Assembly: GCF_964355755.1 (NCBI RefSeq)
Contig: NC_092670.1
Coordinates: 26,959,795 to 27,023,794, forward strand
Source: Antedon mediterranea
Taxonomy: Eukaryota > Echinodermata > Crinoidea > Comatulida > Antedonidae
Direction of reading: 5' to 3'
DNA length: 64,000 nucleotides
Shown here: positions 1 through 11,605 of the stretch, one piece after another
Layout: each line of letters opens with the position of its first letter
Position numbering within the stretch: position 1 is the first letter of the stretch
Position numbers and translations under genes: made by a program
The notes under the pieces: generated by a model
What the model saw: only the letters and a program-made list of their open reading frames with translations
Told to the model about the DNA's origin: nothing
Database searches by the model: none

Positions 1-744
1 ATACAGCTCCGTGCGCAATGATGCGTATCCATATTTTCCGTTCGTGTATTTTGTATATCGTTCGTAATTTATACTGCTAAAATTGGTTAGTTTCTTTAGT
101 TTTTAGTTTAGCAGAATTAAATTAGTAATATGAGATGATAATTTATTTGTCACGAATCAGGTAGTTCGAAAACGAATTTTATTCATATTTTACTTTGGCT
201 TGACAATGAGCGCAGCAAGTTGTTGATATCGCTTTGGTCCTTGGATACACATGAAACGGAGCCTCGCCGCATGATGTGGGTGGTGGATCGACTCCGCGCT
301 CTGGATTGGGGGCCTAGGCCTAGTAAAGGTTTGGGAGGTAGGCCTTCTAAATTCGGGTTTTAGAACAAACGAAGTACATTTTAGGGACCTATATTTCAAC
401 AACATTAGATATTGAATAAATTAGTATTAGTGTCAACGCTTCGCGTATCTTTCCAGGCCGTCGATCATTCACTGACTATCGGGCGGCATACACGCTCTCG
501 ATATCACCGTATGTATATGTGACGTCGTAAATATAGAGGCTTCCGACGGCCGTTGAAATAGAATATTGCAATGGCGTGAGTAATTTTTGCTAATTTACCA
601 TGGTATCTTAAAATTTCGTTTTTACTCAAAATACTTTACATTTTGTTTTTATTTGTGTGGGTTTGTGTTAATTTGATACATTTAAATAACATGTGTGAAT
701 TTCTTGAAAATCGAAATTCCCTTTCAGGTCCATTTTAAGGATAC

Positions 745-835
745 AAATAATGCGGCGAGAGTTGGATTCGAACCACGATCTGTAATCCAACATCCAACAC
801 ACTGTGCCCTCATCATGTGCAATGTATTTACATGG
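745..835 (-). repeat. tRNA-derived SINE fragment
   Basis: On the minus strand a B-box-like GGTTCGAATCC follows a tRNA-like 5' half, with no cloverleaf strong enough for a working tRNA. It lies in the SMARCAL1 intron downstream of the last visible exon. Confidence 0.55.
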
Positions 836-915
836 GTCATATAAAATTAAACCAAGTGTAAAAAATGCAAAACTATTAATGTTAATTCTATAAGCAAATT
901 GTACATTACACCAAC

Positions 916-3782
916 CATGATCACAACCTGAAATGTCTTGGACTTGATCTCCGCTGCCTTTCGGGCCAATAATTCGTAGCTTAAAATATTGACCAATCCA
1001 CTTGTACCACATTCTTTAACTTTTTGTACAACGTTCACTTTTTCAGGGTCTATAGAGGGCAGCCACTTTTGCAGCATCTAAAATAAGAAAATAATCACAC
1101 CACTTTATTATGGCAATTATTTTATTTTTAAAGCCATTAATTGGCTATACCCCAAAAACATATGTGCTTTACAGTAATGACAACAAATTCATCTTTTTTT
1201 TGTGCAGGACAATGTCCTTATCAATGCTTGGCATCCTGGTCTAAAGTGGCTGACCCTGCTAATGTGTACGAAATAGCTTTTTGGATAGATTGGTGTCACT
1301 GTTAATATACAAACCTCTTTCCATACAAATCTGAGTGACGATGGAGAAACGATGAGTAATGGCCACTCAGCTCGATAGTAACATGCAATGCAGATCGCCT
1401 GAAATGTCTTACCAAGACCCATGTCATCAGCTATCAGTATACGACCCTGCCTCTCTATTGCATAACTGCAAAACAAAATAGTTTTTAAAATATGGATATT
1501 GTGTAAATATCAAATTAAAATTACAATCAAGAGCCATATGTTTTAGGGATGTGACCAACACTGTATGACCTACAGTAATATTTCAAAAGTAATTAGATTT
1601 ATTAACAAGTATTACATGATAAAACCAAATTCAGCATTATCTTAAAGACACCTTCCCTACGTTTTTTAGATCTAATTTAAGATCACAAACTACATTTAAT
1701 GTAAAAATTATACTATATGGTCCTATTGCGATAACTTTTTTCATCTTTAAATGGTTAAAAATATGTGAAAAATAAGTCGATTCTAATAATTATAGTGGCC
1801 CGCTATAAATCCCAAAATGCATTGCGCGCGGATTGATATTTTTGTTTTTCTTCTGTAATTCACCCACTTTTCGATCGATCGTGAGGCCAAAACAAATGGA
1901 AGACTCCTAACTTTTCAGCGAAAATACCAGGTTTTCCCCAATTTGTATCAACGGAGTCTGGCAAAAATAGAAAGACAATTAATGCAGCAACTATACTACG
2001 TCAGGCTAGGTATATAGCTAGCGTACGATGTTCGTACGTTACCGATGTTTACCTGCTAGGCCTACAAAACTAAGCCTAGCTAGGCTAGGCCTAAAGACCT
2101 TCGACGACAGGTCAGTCGCCGCGAGCTACTTAGGTAGTACATTGTTTCTCACTTTTTATCATAATTTACCATAAAACGTACATTCAAGACCAGGAATGAC
2201 CTGGTTTAATGTTTTTAAAGTAATATATATCTATTATTTTTACAAAACGTCACAAATTGTAGGGAAAGTGACTATTCTCTGAAATAATTAAAATGTTTGG
2301 GTGTCGTATGGATTAACTTGTCACAATTTTGCAAAAGCCAGAGATTTTTCAGATATAGGTCGTTTTCTTTTCATTGAAAGACCTAAAGAATTGAATTTTT
2401 GAGTATTTAGGCTAAACTTCCTTAATTCATTGTTAATGAAATATGATTATATCCCACCACTTAAATTTCACTATATTTCATAATAGTAGGGTTATACTGG
2501 TCAAATACATATAGTACCAGACATCAAATTCTGCTACATAGGATTTTCAATTTAATTTTTGTTCCGATTAGACAAACATGTTTTTGTCATGAGAGAGACT
2601 ATCAGATTTGAACCCCCTACTCACCCAACACCGTCTCTTTGGAATGGAATTAGTGCTTCTACAAGCTCTGAATCAACAGAGTTCAGGTTGACTTCTGGCA
2701 CAGTCTTTGGTTTGTTTATTCCATGCCTTTGCTGTCTAAATGTACTTAATACAGCTTTTGGAAGTGGTTCAATATCATTTTGCATTCCTGCCGAATTTAC
2801 CGCCTTACCTGATCACAAAACAAATTAAAATTACATAACATATAACACAATTGACATTCGATTGCAATGTAAAATGTATCGATTTAAATAGTTACTAAAT
2901 ATCTAGCCAGTGAAAACACATCCACAAAACTTATTTTGTAATAGGTAAAATCATTTAAAGGGGAATATTATTTGTTTTTGGGTAAGAATTGTAAGAACAT
3001 ACACAAATTAACTATTGATTATTTTCATACTTACAAAATTGTCCATAGTCACTTAGGTGGAAAGTCCAAACTTTAGTGACTGCATCTGTAAAAAATATAA
3101 TTAAGTATTAAGAGAAGGAAAGAGCTGATTGATGAGTCCTGAAAATAATGTAAGTCAATTAATAACCTAAGAAAAAATATGAAGTAAAAATGCATTTTTT
3201 TTCTGTGAGTGAGACCAACTTACTATAATTCTTTGTTGGCATCTGCTTAAATATATCAATTAACTTTTGATTAAATGAAACATCCACTGAAAAACTGGTC
3301 CTTGAAAATAGTACACATTGCACAGTCTTCGCTGAAGAATTCTTTGAAGTCGTCCCATAATTACTTTTACTAGAAAATTGTGCTGTTGGTATAAATGTTC
3401 TAGTTGAATCATTAACAGTTTTTTCAGAATTGGGGAAAGTTTGTGCTTGGTGACGAGTTGTGCTAGAGTTTGATTGGTTACAAGTATCTGGGATGCCTTT
3501 ACCAATTTGGAAATTAGAATTTACATTCACTCCTTTACTTGATGTCTGATAGAATCTGCTAGAAGAATTAGCAATACTTTTAGTTTTCTGCCTTATACCA
3601 GAACTAGATTGTTTATTCCTACTGATGTTTACTGTACCAGCCTGCTTTATTGCATTGCTGGTTGACTGATTCTGTCTTATCTCAGTTTGATTTAATCGGT
3701 AAGCTTTTTTTTCAAGTGCTCTTTGACGATTTTCTTCAATTCTTTTTAACTGTTCAGTAGTAAGTTGATTACCTGTTGACAT
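916..3782 (-). CDS. SMARCAL1: SMARCAL1 annealing helicase, 5' half (five exons)
   Basis: SNF2-family ATPase that rewinds RPA-coated DNA and remodels stalled replication forks in the nucleus. Exons on the minus strand: 3795-3224 (ATG at 3782), 3085-3035, 2808-2625, 1465-1315, 1077-916. All have AG/GT borders and the phases join without a break. The N-terminus (TTEQLKRIEENRQRALEKK) matches the RPA-binding motif of the family. A single HARP module spans exons 1-3 (IDIFKQMPTKNY, then KVWTFHLSDYGQF). LIPFQRDGV opens the ATPase domain, and ILIADDMGLGKT is Walker A, followed by CIACYYRAEWPLLIVSPSS. The last exon ends at QVVIM, just before the expected DExH box. Human SMARCAL1 has two HARP modules; only one is seen here. 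The remaining helicase exons are not in the window and presumably lie beyond position 1. Confidence 0.92.
1646..2272. mobile_element. MITE with AGWCACYTTCCCTAC ends, in SMARCAL1 intron
   Basis: The left end reads AGACACCTTCCCTAC and the right end gives AGTCACTTTCCCTAC on the other strand. There is no coding potential. It fills most of the 1466-2624 intron. Related sequence recurs at 4143-4335 and, in part, near 43,690-43,760 (shared AATGCATTGC..GGATTGATAT block). Superfamily not assigned; the target duplication is unclear. Confidence 0.5.
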
Positions 3783-4142
3783 TTTTAATGTTTTTCTGGT
3801 GAAAATAAAAATAAAATTACACTCAACTGTCTCAATTACAGACTCCCTTGGGCTGGCTGTCTGATATTCTGGGAGGTCTAGTATTTGGAGAGTTGACTTC
3901 ATTTGTTTGTAAAAACAAAGTCAATAAAGTAGCTTCTCTAGGGCACAGTTTGTACTACTGCCTAAGGTTATCAATCAAAGCTTAGCATAGACAATCAAAT
4001 CAGAAGGACATGCAATGCTACCCTATGCTAGCACTACTGTGTTATCAAACAATCTGTATGAAACTATGTTGCTTCTGCAGTCCTCGATTTGTTGCGAATT
4101 ATTCTGCCAATATTGAAATAAATATGAACACTAACTATTAAG
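3783..4142. other. SMARCAL1 5' untranslated end and upstream sequence
   Basis: A 3' splice site (pyrimidine-rich tract then CAG) lies at 3796-3797 on the minus strand, 13 bases before the ATG, so the first exon is non-coding and farther upstream. I see no clear TATA box or CpG-rich promoter in this stretch. Confidence 0.4.
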
Positions 4143-4335
4143 AAGACACTTTCCCTACATTTTTTTCGGTCTATTTTAAAAGGGTATTTTGTAAAAGTAA
4201 ATCCTATGGGCCTTTAATTGCGCTAATGTTTTATCTTTTTACTGTTAAAATGTGAAAAATATTGTGCCACACTATGAATACTGGATGGTGTGCATTGCAC
4301 GGGTTGATATGTTGATTTTGCTTCTCTATTGACAC
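4143..4335. mobile_element. 5' part of a second MITE copy, interrupted
   Basis: It begins AGACACTTTCCCTAC and tracks the 1646 copy through the GCATTGC..GGTTGATAT block. It is then cut at 4335 by the transposon at 4336-6599. No matching right end was recognised beyond 6607. Confidence 0.45.
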
Positions 4336-6599
4336 GGGGTGTGTCGAAAGCGAAGACCTCGAAAGCGAAGATCGAAGACCGAAGACCTCGAAAGCGAAGA
4401 CCCTACGAAATGGTAGTGTGCACAAAATCCGACCAAAATCATATAAAATCGTGATAACACCTTGAATTTACAGATTCTAAAAAAAGATTTCGATTTTAAT
4501 CGTTATGTTATCAAAAAACATGACTTTATCTATGAACAATGGAGTTAATATGTGATATGGTTTTACGAACAAACACATCGCGCTATTTGCAAGGCGACGG
4601 ACGCACAAGGACACGCACACTGTAGCATTGAATTGAATGCAATATTAATTAATTATTACTACGGTTCCGATAACTTTATGTCACACGTCGCCTACAATTT
4701 AAAACCATAGCCAATTGTATAGAAAAGTATAGAAATAAACTACAGTAAGTAAATTGTAAGAAGTAAAGGATTGCGATAGGCCTATTTAGGCTAATTTTAG
4801 AGCCTATATAAAAAGTGTCCGTACCATAGATTTTACACTTGTTTTTAAAAATGTTATATGCGTGAGTACAACTTAGAGATCCTTTTTTTTTCATTCAAAT
4901 ATGTTGATATATATTTATTATCTATAATATTTGCCTGTTGTCTAAATGTATGATTAAATACAAAGATATTTATTTTCCTTTAGTCATTCTGTACAGTATT
5001 TTAAACTTTTACATTTTCTCCATTGTAGGCCTATATACAGTATTGCTGATTTAATTATTCACCAGTTTAAAAATGTTTTTCTAATGTATTCATAATGGAC
5101 AAATGATATTATCAGTATCGGTTAGTGTGGTTGGTGAAGCGACAGTACTATGTAAAGAAGAAAAATATAAAAAGTAAAATAAATATTTCATTAACCAACG
5201 AACCACTAAACAAAAACTGTACTGTATCGTATTGACGCGAGCAACATAAGAAAATACTCTTCTATCTATTTTGCATCCCCTCTTACGATAGAGATTATGA
5301 CGAACGTAAAGCAGAAGTGTTGAACACGTCTACGGACGGTGCTTCCGTCGTCGGTTCCCACTTGTAATGACACGCAAGTTTGTTCTTAAGGCGCACTTTG
5401 CGTCGATCTGGAAACTAATTCCAGCTCTTAAAATATTTTCCCGGGCCAAATTTGACAGAATATATTCAAATTATGATTTGACAAAAAGCTAAAAAGAACG
5501 AACGATAATAGGCATCAGCGTTCTATAAATTTTGGTTATAAATCGATTGTTTGCGACACATCATCTGTTTCACGGCTTCCATAATTCCGAATAACATTTA
5601 ATTATGCCATATATGTCAAAGTTCACAAAAGCCATTCAAAACAAAGATTGAAATAAAAAAATATTCGCTTCAAAAGTTGCCGATTTTGTTACGGTTGCAA
5701 TGTGAGTAGTGACGATAGTGTGTTCACTATTAATTATTTTTAAAACGGGTGTTTATTCATATCGGTATTACGTTTACCGACACTGTCAAAATACATGTTT
5801 AATGAAGTTCCAGTAAAACGGAAAAAAAAAAGAAACTGACTTTTGTTTTCAAGCATTGCCCGTGGTAAATACAAAAAGAGATACTCTCTATAAAGTGATG
5901 GTGAATTCGGGCTTAACCACTCTAACCCCCAACCTTCTATCTCACAGGCTTGTGGATGAGACGACTATTGAACAGTCTCCCGATTAATTATAGATTTAAA
6001 TAAACATATATCAAAACATATTTAAATGCAAAAAAAAAAAGGATCTCTAAGTTGTATTCACGCGTATAACATTTTTAAAAACAAGCGTAAAATCTATGAT
6101 AAGGACACTTTTTATATAGGCTCTAAAATTAGCCTAAATAGGCCTATCGCAATCCTTTACTTCTTACAATTTACTTACTGTAGTTTATTTCTATACTTTT
6201 CAATACAATTGGCTATGGTTTTAAATTGTAGGCAACGTGTGACATAAAGTTATCGGAACCGTAGTAATAATTAATTAATATTGCATTCAATTCAATGCTA
6301 CAGTGTACGTGTCCTTCTTGTGCGTCCGTCGCCTTGCAAATAGCGCGATGTGTTTGTTCGTAAAACCATATCACATATTAACTCCATTGGCGAAAACGCG
6401 TAAGCTTGTTCATAGATAAAGTCATGTTTTTTGATAACATATAACGATTAAAATTGAAATCTTTTTTTAGCATCTGTAAATTCAAGGTGTTATCACGATT
6501 TTGTATGATTTTGTGCACACTACTATTTCGTAGGGTCTTCACTTTCGAGGTCTTTGGTCTTCGATCTTTGCTTTCGAGGTCTTCGCTTTCGACACACCC
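4336..6599. mobile_element. Long-inverted-repeat DNA transposon with 8-bp target duplication
   Basis: Ends are GGGTGTGTCGAAAGCG (left) and its complement (right). The 8-bp direct repeat ATTGACAC flanks both sides (4328-4335 and 6600-6607), as in hAT-class insertions. The inverted arms are roughly 4336-4912 and 6012-6599 and are highly similar: a chance 72-codon open frame is conserved in both arms. The outer 80 bases of each arm hold reiterated AAGCGAAG / GAAGACC words. The 1.1-kb centre has no recognisable transposase, so the element is non-autonomous. hAT membership rests only on duplication length; the terminal bases are not typical hAT. Confidence 0.75.
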
Positions 6600-6815
6600 A
6601 TTGACACGTGTTGTATTTAGCCGCTCTCGATTGAGAACACCAGGTCATCATTGACTGAAGTTGACATGTCCTTTTTACTAGTCTACTAACATTAATTAAC
6701 AACTGTACATTGAATGATTCCACTAAATACACAGACTAGGCCTAGGCCTACTTCTATTTGGGAACAGACGATCTAACTAAGAAGCTAGGCCAACTACCAC
6801 ACCACCAGGGATTAC

Positions 6816-8604
6816 GGTCGAAGCGGCCGCCAACCAAAGCGGCCGCTAGTTCAATAACGGTAATTTGTATGGAACGCCGTGTGCGCTTTGATTGTCGTTG
6901 TTTTGTAATCTTTGATTGTCATTGTTTCGACAGGTTTTCTTTACCTCGGACGTAAATAACAATCTAAATTATTATGTAATTTATTCTATTTTTTTACAGA
7001 TTGAATGTGATACGTTCTTTTAAAAGAAATGGCGAATCGATGATTACTTACTTTAACAGTTCTAAATGATATGTTTAATAAAGTCAATAAAATACATTGT
7101 GGTGTTTGTATTGTATATTAATATAATATATAATAAGCCAATTATTAAGAATAATATATATATATTTTCAATAAAGTATATCAAAATATATATATTTGTT
7201 ATTGTATTTAATTATTAATTAATAAAGTAACTACTGTAGTAGTGTTCGCAATCATAATAACATGATGACATCAATTTATTTATTTAATATCCTAAATTAT
7301 TTTATACCTTCAGATATATAAATATTGATCAATTTAAAATGAGTTTTAAATACTAAAATAAGATGCAAGTGTCTGTACGGTACGGTAATTAATTACGCGA
7401 ATTTCTGCTAATAACTACAGGGCCGGCTGTAGAAGGTCGCGTTTTCGTCCCCATGTTGCTTTATTGAAAACACAAACAATGTATTACAATGGAATAACAC
7501 TTAATGTATAACACACCCTATTACTAATCAATAAAAAACAAGATTCGATAGTACACAGTGTAAATGAGATATAAAGATTCGGCAATACCGTACGTAAATT
7601 ATTATTGCAATACTGTATGAAGATTCGATAGTATGTAAATGAGATATAAAGATTCGGCAATACCGCACGTAAATAGTATTGTAATACTGTATAAAGATTC
7701 GACAGTAAAGTAAACGAGATATAAAGATTCGGCAATACCGTACGTAAAATTATTATTGCAATACTGTATGAAGATTCGATAGTATGTAAAGGAGATACAA
7801 AGATTCGGCAATACCGTACGTAAATTAGTATTGCAATACTGTATAAAGATTCGATAGTAAAGTAAACGAGATATAAAGATTCGGCAATACCGTACGTAAA
7901 TCATTATTGCAATACTGTATGAAGATTCGATAGTAAAGTAAACGATATATTAAGTTTCGGCAATACCGTACGTAAATTATTGCAATACTGTACAGTATAA
8001 AGATTCGATAGTATGTAAATGAGATATAAAGATTCGGCAATACCGTACGTAAATTATTATTGCAATACTGTATGAAGATTCGATAGTAAAGTAAACGAGA
8101 TATTAAGTTTCGGCAATACCGTACGTAAATTATTAATGCAATACGTATGTATAAAGATTCGATAGGAGAGTGCTCGAGAAACGTCGGGTTAGTTTAACGT
8201 TATTTTTTCCCTTCACTGCCAATATTTAAAAAAAAAGAGATATAAATAAATAAATAGTAAATGAGATATAAAGGTTCAATAGTACGTAGATTATGATACA
8301 AACGTATATTAATTATTATTAATGATTCGATAGTATATGTAAATATATTTAGTTAGTTAATATTAAAATACAAATAAAATATACATTAATTTATCGGCAA
8401 ACTTAATTTTTATAGAAATATAAAGATTCGATAGTTCATGATTTGGCTTATATTTATTGGTTTGACCATACATACAGCTGTAACTCAACTGGCCATAGGC
8501 CATGGTGTTGACAACGACAATCAAAGATTAAAAAGCGCACATGGCGTTCCATACAAATGACGATATTAAACTGGCGGCCGCTTTGCTTGGCGGCCGCTTC
8601 GACC
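6816..8604. mobile_element. Non-autonomous TIR element carrying a minisatellite
   Basis: Inverted ends begin GGTCGAAGCGGCCGCC on both sides. Similarity continues for over 100 bases, including a shared ATTTGTATGGAACGCC block. No transposase is seen. A clear target duplication could not be found, so the superfamily is unassigned. The interior is AT-rich and dominated by the 76-bp tandem repeat described separately. Confidence 0.7.
7545..8170. repeat. 76-bp minisatellite, eight copies
   Basis: Anchors GGCAATACCGTACG occur at 7581, 7656, 7731, 7807, 7883, 7959, 8036 and 8112, a period of 75-77 bases. Each unit also carries GATTCGATAGTA and a TGCAATACTGTA block. Open frames across it are by-products of the repeat and are not genes. 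Confidence 0.9.
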
Positions 8605-9670
8605 ATACTACTCCACCACCAGCAGGCATAGCTAGAGAGAAGAACTTAGAAGGGGACTAGGGCTAGCCTAGGCCTAGGTCCTAGCCTTACTAGCTAGGCC
8701 TCTAGGGCCTAGCGTAGTATTGTAGTATAGGCCTAGCTAGGCTAGCTAACCTAATAATAATATATATGCCTTAATATGCCTCCCTCCTGCACTCAGCAGA
8801 GCATGAACATGGCAGACTCTGTTGATCAATAATTATAATAACACAACAGTCGTCGTGTCGTCGTCGGCGGATATGGTTTCCCGGCCCCCCGTGCTGGTGG
8901 GGAGTGGTGGTCATGTCAAAACAAAGATTGTATAGCGCGCCGCGCGTAGCAAAATAAAACTGGCCAAAGAGATTGTAGAATTCCCACCTTTGACCTTTTT
9001 AATAAACATGTGGTTAGTTGGTTAGTTGTAGCATGTTGTAGTGTGTTGTGTGTAGCAGCAGCAAATTAGATCCTATACAATCTGGCTGCTGTAACTAAAA
9101 CGCTGCTGTAACTAAAATGCTGCGTAAATAAAAAGACTCGGCAGCATTAATTTCTTGATTTTGTTTCATATAGCCGGCCTGGAATGAGTAAAGAAAAAGA
9201 TACAGAAGGTATTTACGTACGTTCACGTGTACCTACTAGGCTAGCCTACTAAGGCTAGGCCTAGCCTAGTACTACCTAGGCCTAGGCCCTAGCCTACTAG
9301 CTAGCTACTAGTACTAGTAGGGACCAGGCCAGGCCTATAGGCTAGCCTAACTTAACTAGGGCCTAGGCCTAGGCCACTGGTAAGTAGGGCCTAGCTAGGC
9401 TCTAGTCTAGCCTTCTAGAATTGTAGGGCCTACAGACATTCCAACCCCTGAACTTTCAAAAGCGGGACATACATAGGCCAGTTAGTTGAATAAACAAATT
9501 TGTATTTTCATTTTTTTCGTCATAGTTCATCACATTTAAAAGAGCGCGCATCTATATTTACGTATTCTAATTTCTTCTAGGGTAGATGTACCGATTAGCG
9601 GTTTGTCCCTATTATTAATTAATGTAATTTATTATTTATTCACAACTATTTATTATTTTTTATGTTAGTA
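8605..9670. other. GC-rich stretch with TAGGCCTAGG clusters, no gene seen
   Basis: Dense runs of CTAGGCCTAG-type words at 8650-8755 and 9235-9420 flank a CpG-rich piece (8845-8960) with GTCGTCGTGTCGTCGTCGG and GCGCGCCGCGCG. The CpG-rich piece could be a promoter, but no first exon is recognisable next to it. Confidence 0.4.
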
Positions 9671-9739
9671 GTACCTTTAATATATTCTTTCAAAGTTACA
9701 ATCGTTTGTTTTATAATTCCCTATTAGCCTAAGGTAAGC

Positions 9740-10320
9740 TATTGCATCATCAGAACCCAAATGGTGCATCGCCTCAATGTTCAATGGTGCGTCAATGTCC
9801 GTCACTTTACCACCGACCCGCGCCACCCAAAAAGCCTGAAAACAAGGCCTTGACGATCGCGGAGGGGCGGCCAGGTTGTAAATTGTCACGCGCCCTCTAT
9901 CGGCCAAACTGGAAAATGACGTAATATTTGTATTAAATAGCCGTTCCAATCTTAGTGTGATTGTGTGATCGCGAGAACGTTCCTAGACGGCCTGATTATC
10001 ATCGATCGACGACCCTGGCGCCCCTCCATAGCACCAGACGCGCATATTAGTTTGAGATTTTTGATAACACACTGCATGCACTGCAGTAGTTGGGGTCAAC
10101 AATCGTCAGTGAAGGTACGTCAAAAAGACAGTCATGGTGCGTCATAATTCACTAAAAGGTCCGTCGCTAATTTGAAAATAGGTGCGTCATTGTCTAGTAA
10201 AGGTAAGTCACTTTTTTGACGCAGGTGTGCGTCATGGTATACAAAGGTATGACTCACATCGAACAAATGACGCACCTCTCCCGGGGGTCGTATAGTGCGT
10301 CATACAATTGACAAAGTGCA
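9740..10320. repeat. Degenerate GGTGCGTCA-type short repeat cluster
   Basis: The words GTGCGTCA, AGGTACGTCA, AGGTCCGTC, GGTGCGTCAT and their complement TGACGCAC recur about ten times at 20-60 base spacing in both orientations. This resembles subterminal transposase-binding repeats, but no terminal repeats were found. Open frames in this interval are not convincing. Confidence 0.5.
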
Positions 10321-10443
10321 TTATACCCATTCTCATCGGAGTATCGTGCCGGAAATATAACCGGTATATAGCGACTTTCTGTGAGAAAGGAGTCAGGCAT
10401 ATTCGGCCAATAAAAAGTCTCTGACAAAATAATTATTGAGGGC

Positions 10444-10483
10444 CGTCTTGGCATCATGTCGATGCCGGCATGATGCCAAGACG
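10444..10483. repeat. Perfect 15-bp hairpin
   Basis: Left arm CGTCTTGGCATCATG (10444-10458) and right arm CATGATGCCAAGACG (10469-10483) are fully complementary around a 10-base loop. A broader repeat TTTCTGTGAGAAAGG flanks it at 10376 and 10550, with the complement TTCTCACAGAAA at 10490. The whole 10370-10565 interval is therefore a nested inverted and direct repeat. Confidence 0.75.
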
Positions 10484-10687
10484 ACCCGTTCTCACAGAAA
10501 CCCATACCGGCATGGTAATGGTATATTCCCGCAATATTCCTGGCACACAGCTCTGTGAGAAAGGGGCGATGGTGACGTGATTTACCTACAAACTGTATTT
10601 CACAATCCTTAATAAATAAAATACCTCATGGACTAGTCCATTGTACGATTTTCTTACTATTAGTATTATGGGATGTAGAAGAAAAAC

Positions 10688-10734
10688 CCGCTAATTGGAC
10701 CAGCCATGTTACAGTGGCCTGATCCAATTAGCGG
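10688..10734. repeat. Perfect 12-bp inverted repeat
   Basis: CCGCTAATTGGA (10688-10699) pairs with TCCAATTAGCGG (10723-10734) across a 23-base loop. Function unknown. From 10735 to 11040 the sequence is AT-rich with no gene seen. Confidence 0.7.
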
Positions 10735-11039
10735 TAGGTTGGTTTTTAATGAAATTTTTTCATTATTGTCACATTAAATATGTAAATGTAAACATATTTT
10801 CAATTAATTTTAAACATAATAAACAAGAATTAATATTAAATATGAATTGTTTGTGTTTTATTTATGCTTTTAAACACCACGATCTTGTTTTAAAGTTTAA
10901 AAGTTGAACATTCTCAGTCACGTGACCAGACTCGAGCGGCGTATCAATTAAAAGCATTACCGCAAATTGGGAACCGCAAACTGGTGCACAGTTACCGCTG
11001 TTTGGTACATCAGCCATCCTTAGTATTTAACGAATTATT

Positions 11040-11290
11040 ATTAATTAAGTGGCCATTGTTTATTTTTGTATGACGTGCACATGACGTTTGTGGTGTGGAT
11101 AACTAACTCGTCAAAGTGACGAGTTTTAATCTAGTTCTTTTTTCTGTCATTTTTGTGTCTCGCATATCTAAAAAATGTGTAAACATCACATAAATTTGTC
11201 AACATATGGACATTTACGTGAAGTTGTGCACCTCCTATTTTGAATGACATCAGAGTTGCGCAACATGACTTGCGCACGATTTTATTTTAG
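11040..11290 (-). repeat. Inverted outlying fragment of the 15-24 kb array family
   Basis: On the minus strand it reads through the same succession as the array unit ends: GCGCAACTCTGATGTCATTC, AGGAGGTGCACAA, CAAAAATGACAGAA, then CTAGAT and the palindrome AACTCGTCACTTTGACGAG (11105-11125) with GTTATCC after it. Confidence 0.75.
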
Positions 11291-11605
11291 GGTCCTCCTA
11301 AATACCAAGACCTACCAAGAACTACTAAGACCTACCGAGACCTGTCAATTTAAAGTGTTAATTTATCAAAATATGATACAGTAGAACCTGTATTTTACGT
11401 ACCCTGATTTTACGTTCCCTTGATTTTACGTACGCTTAAAATAACTGATGACGTCATCATTTTCTTACATTGAGGGCGCAATTTAACAACAAACCAAGCC
11501 ATGGCTGCTGTGTGAGGAATTCTGCTGTGTGAGACAAGCTACACACGTGCATTCCCCCTACAGCAGCGACTGTTTTTATTGATAGAAAATACAAGAACAT
11601 TGATA

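Noticed and set aside
190-405. 71-codon minus-strand frame ending IQGPKRYQQLAALIVKPK
   Set aside because: No recognised family, no matching SMARCAL1 block and no splice support.
4676-6247. Matching 72-73 codon frames at 4676-4894 and 6026-6247
   Set aside because: They are the two arms of one inverted repeat; conservation is explained by the repeat, not by coding.
7484-8040. Frames with repeated PNLYISFTL text
   Set aside because: Translation of the 76-bp minisatellite.
9677-9949. 90-codon minus-strand frame
   Set aside because: Overlaps the GTGCGTCA repeat cluster and shows no protein-family features.
11383-11450. CAGTAGAACCTGTATTTTACG resembling a pogo-type end
   Set aside because: No complementary right end or paired TA flanks were found.
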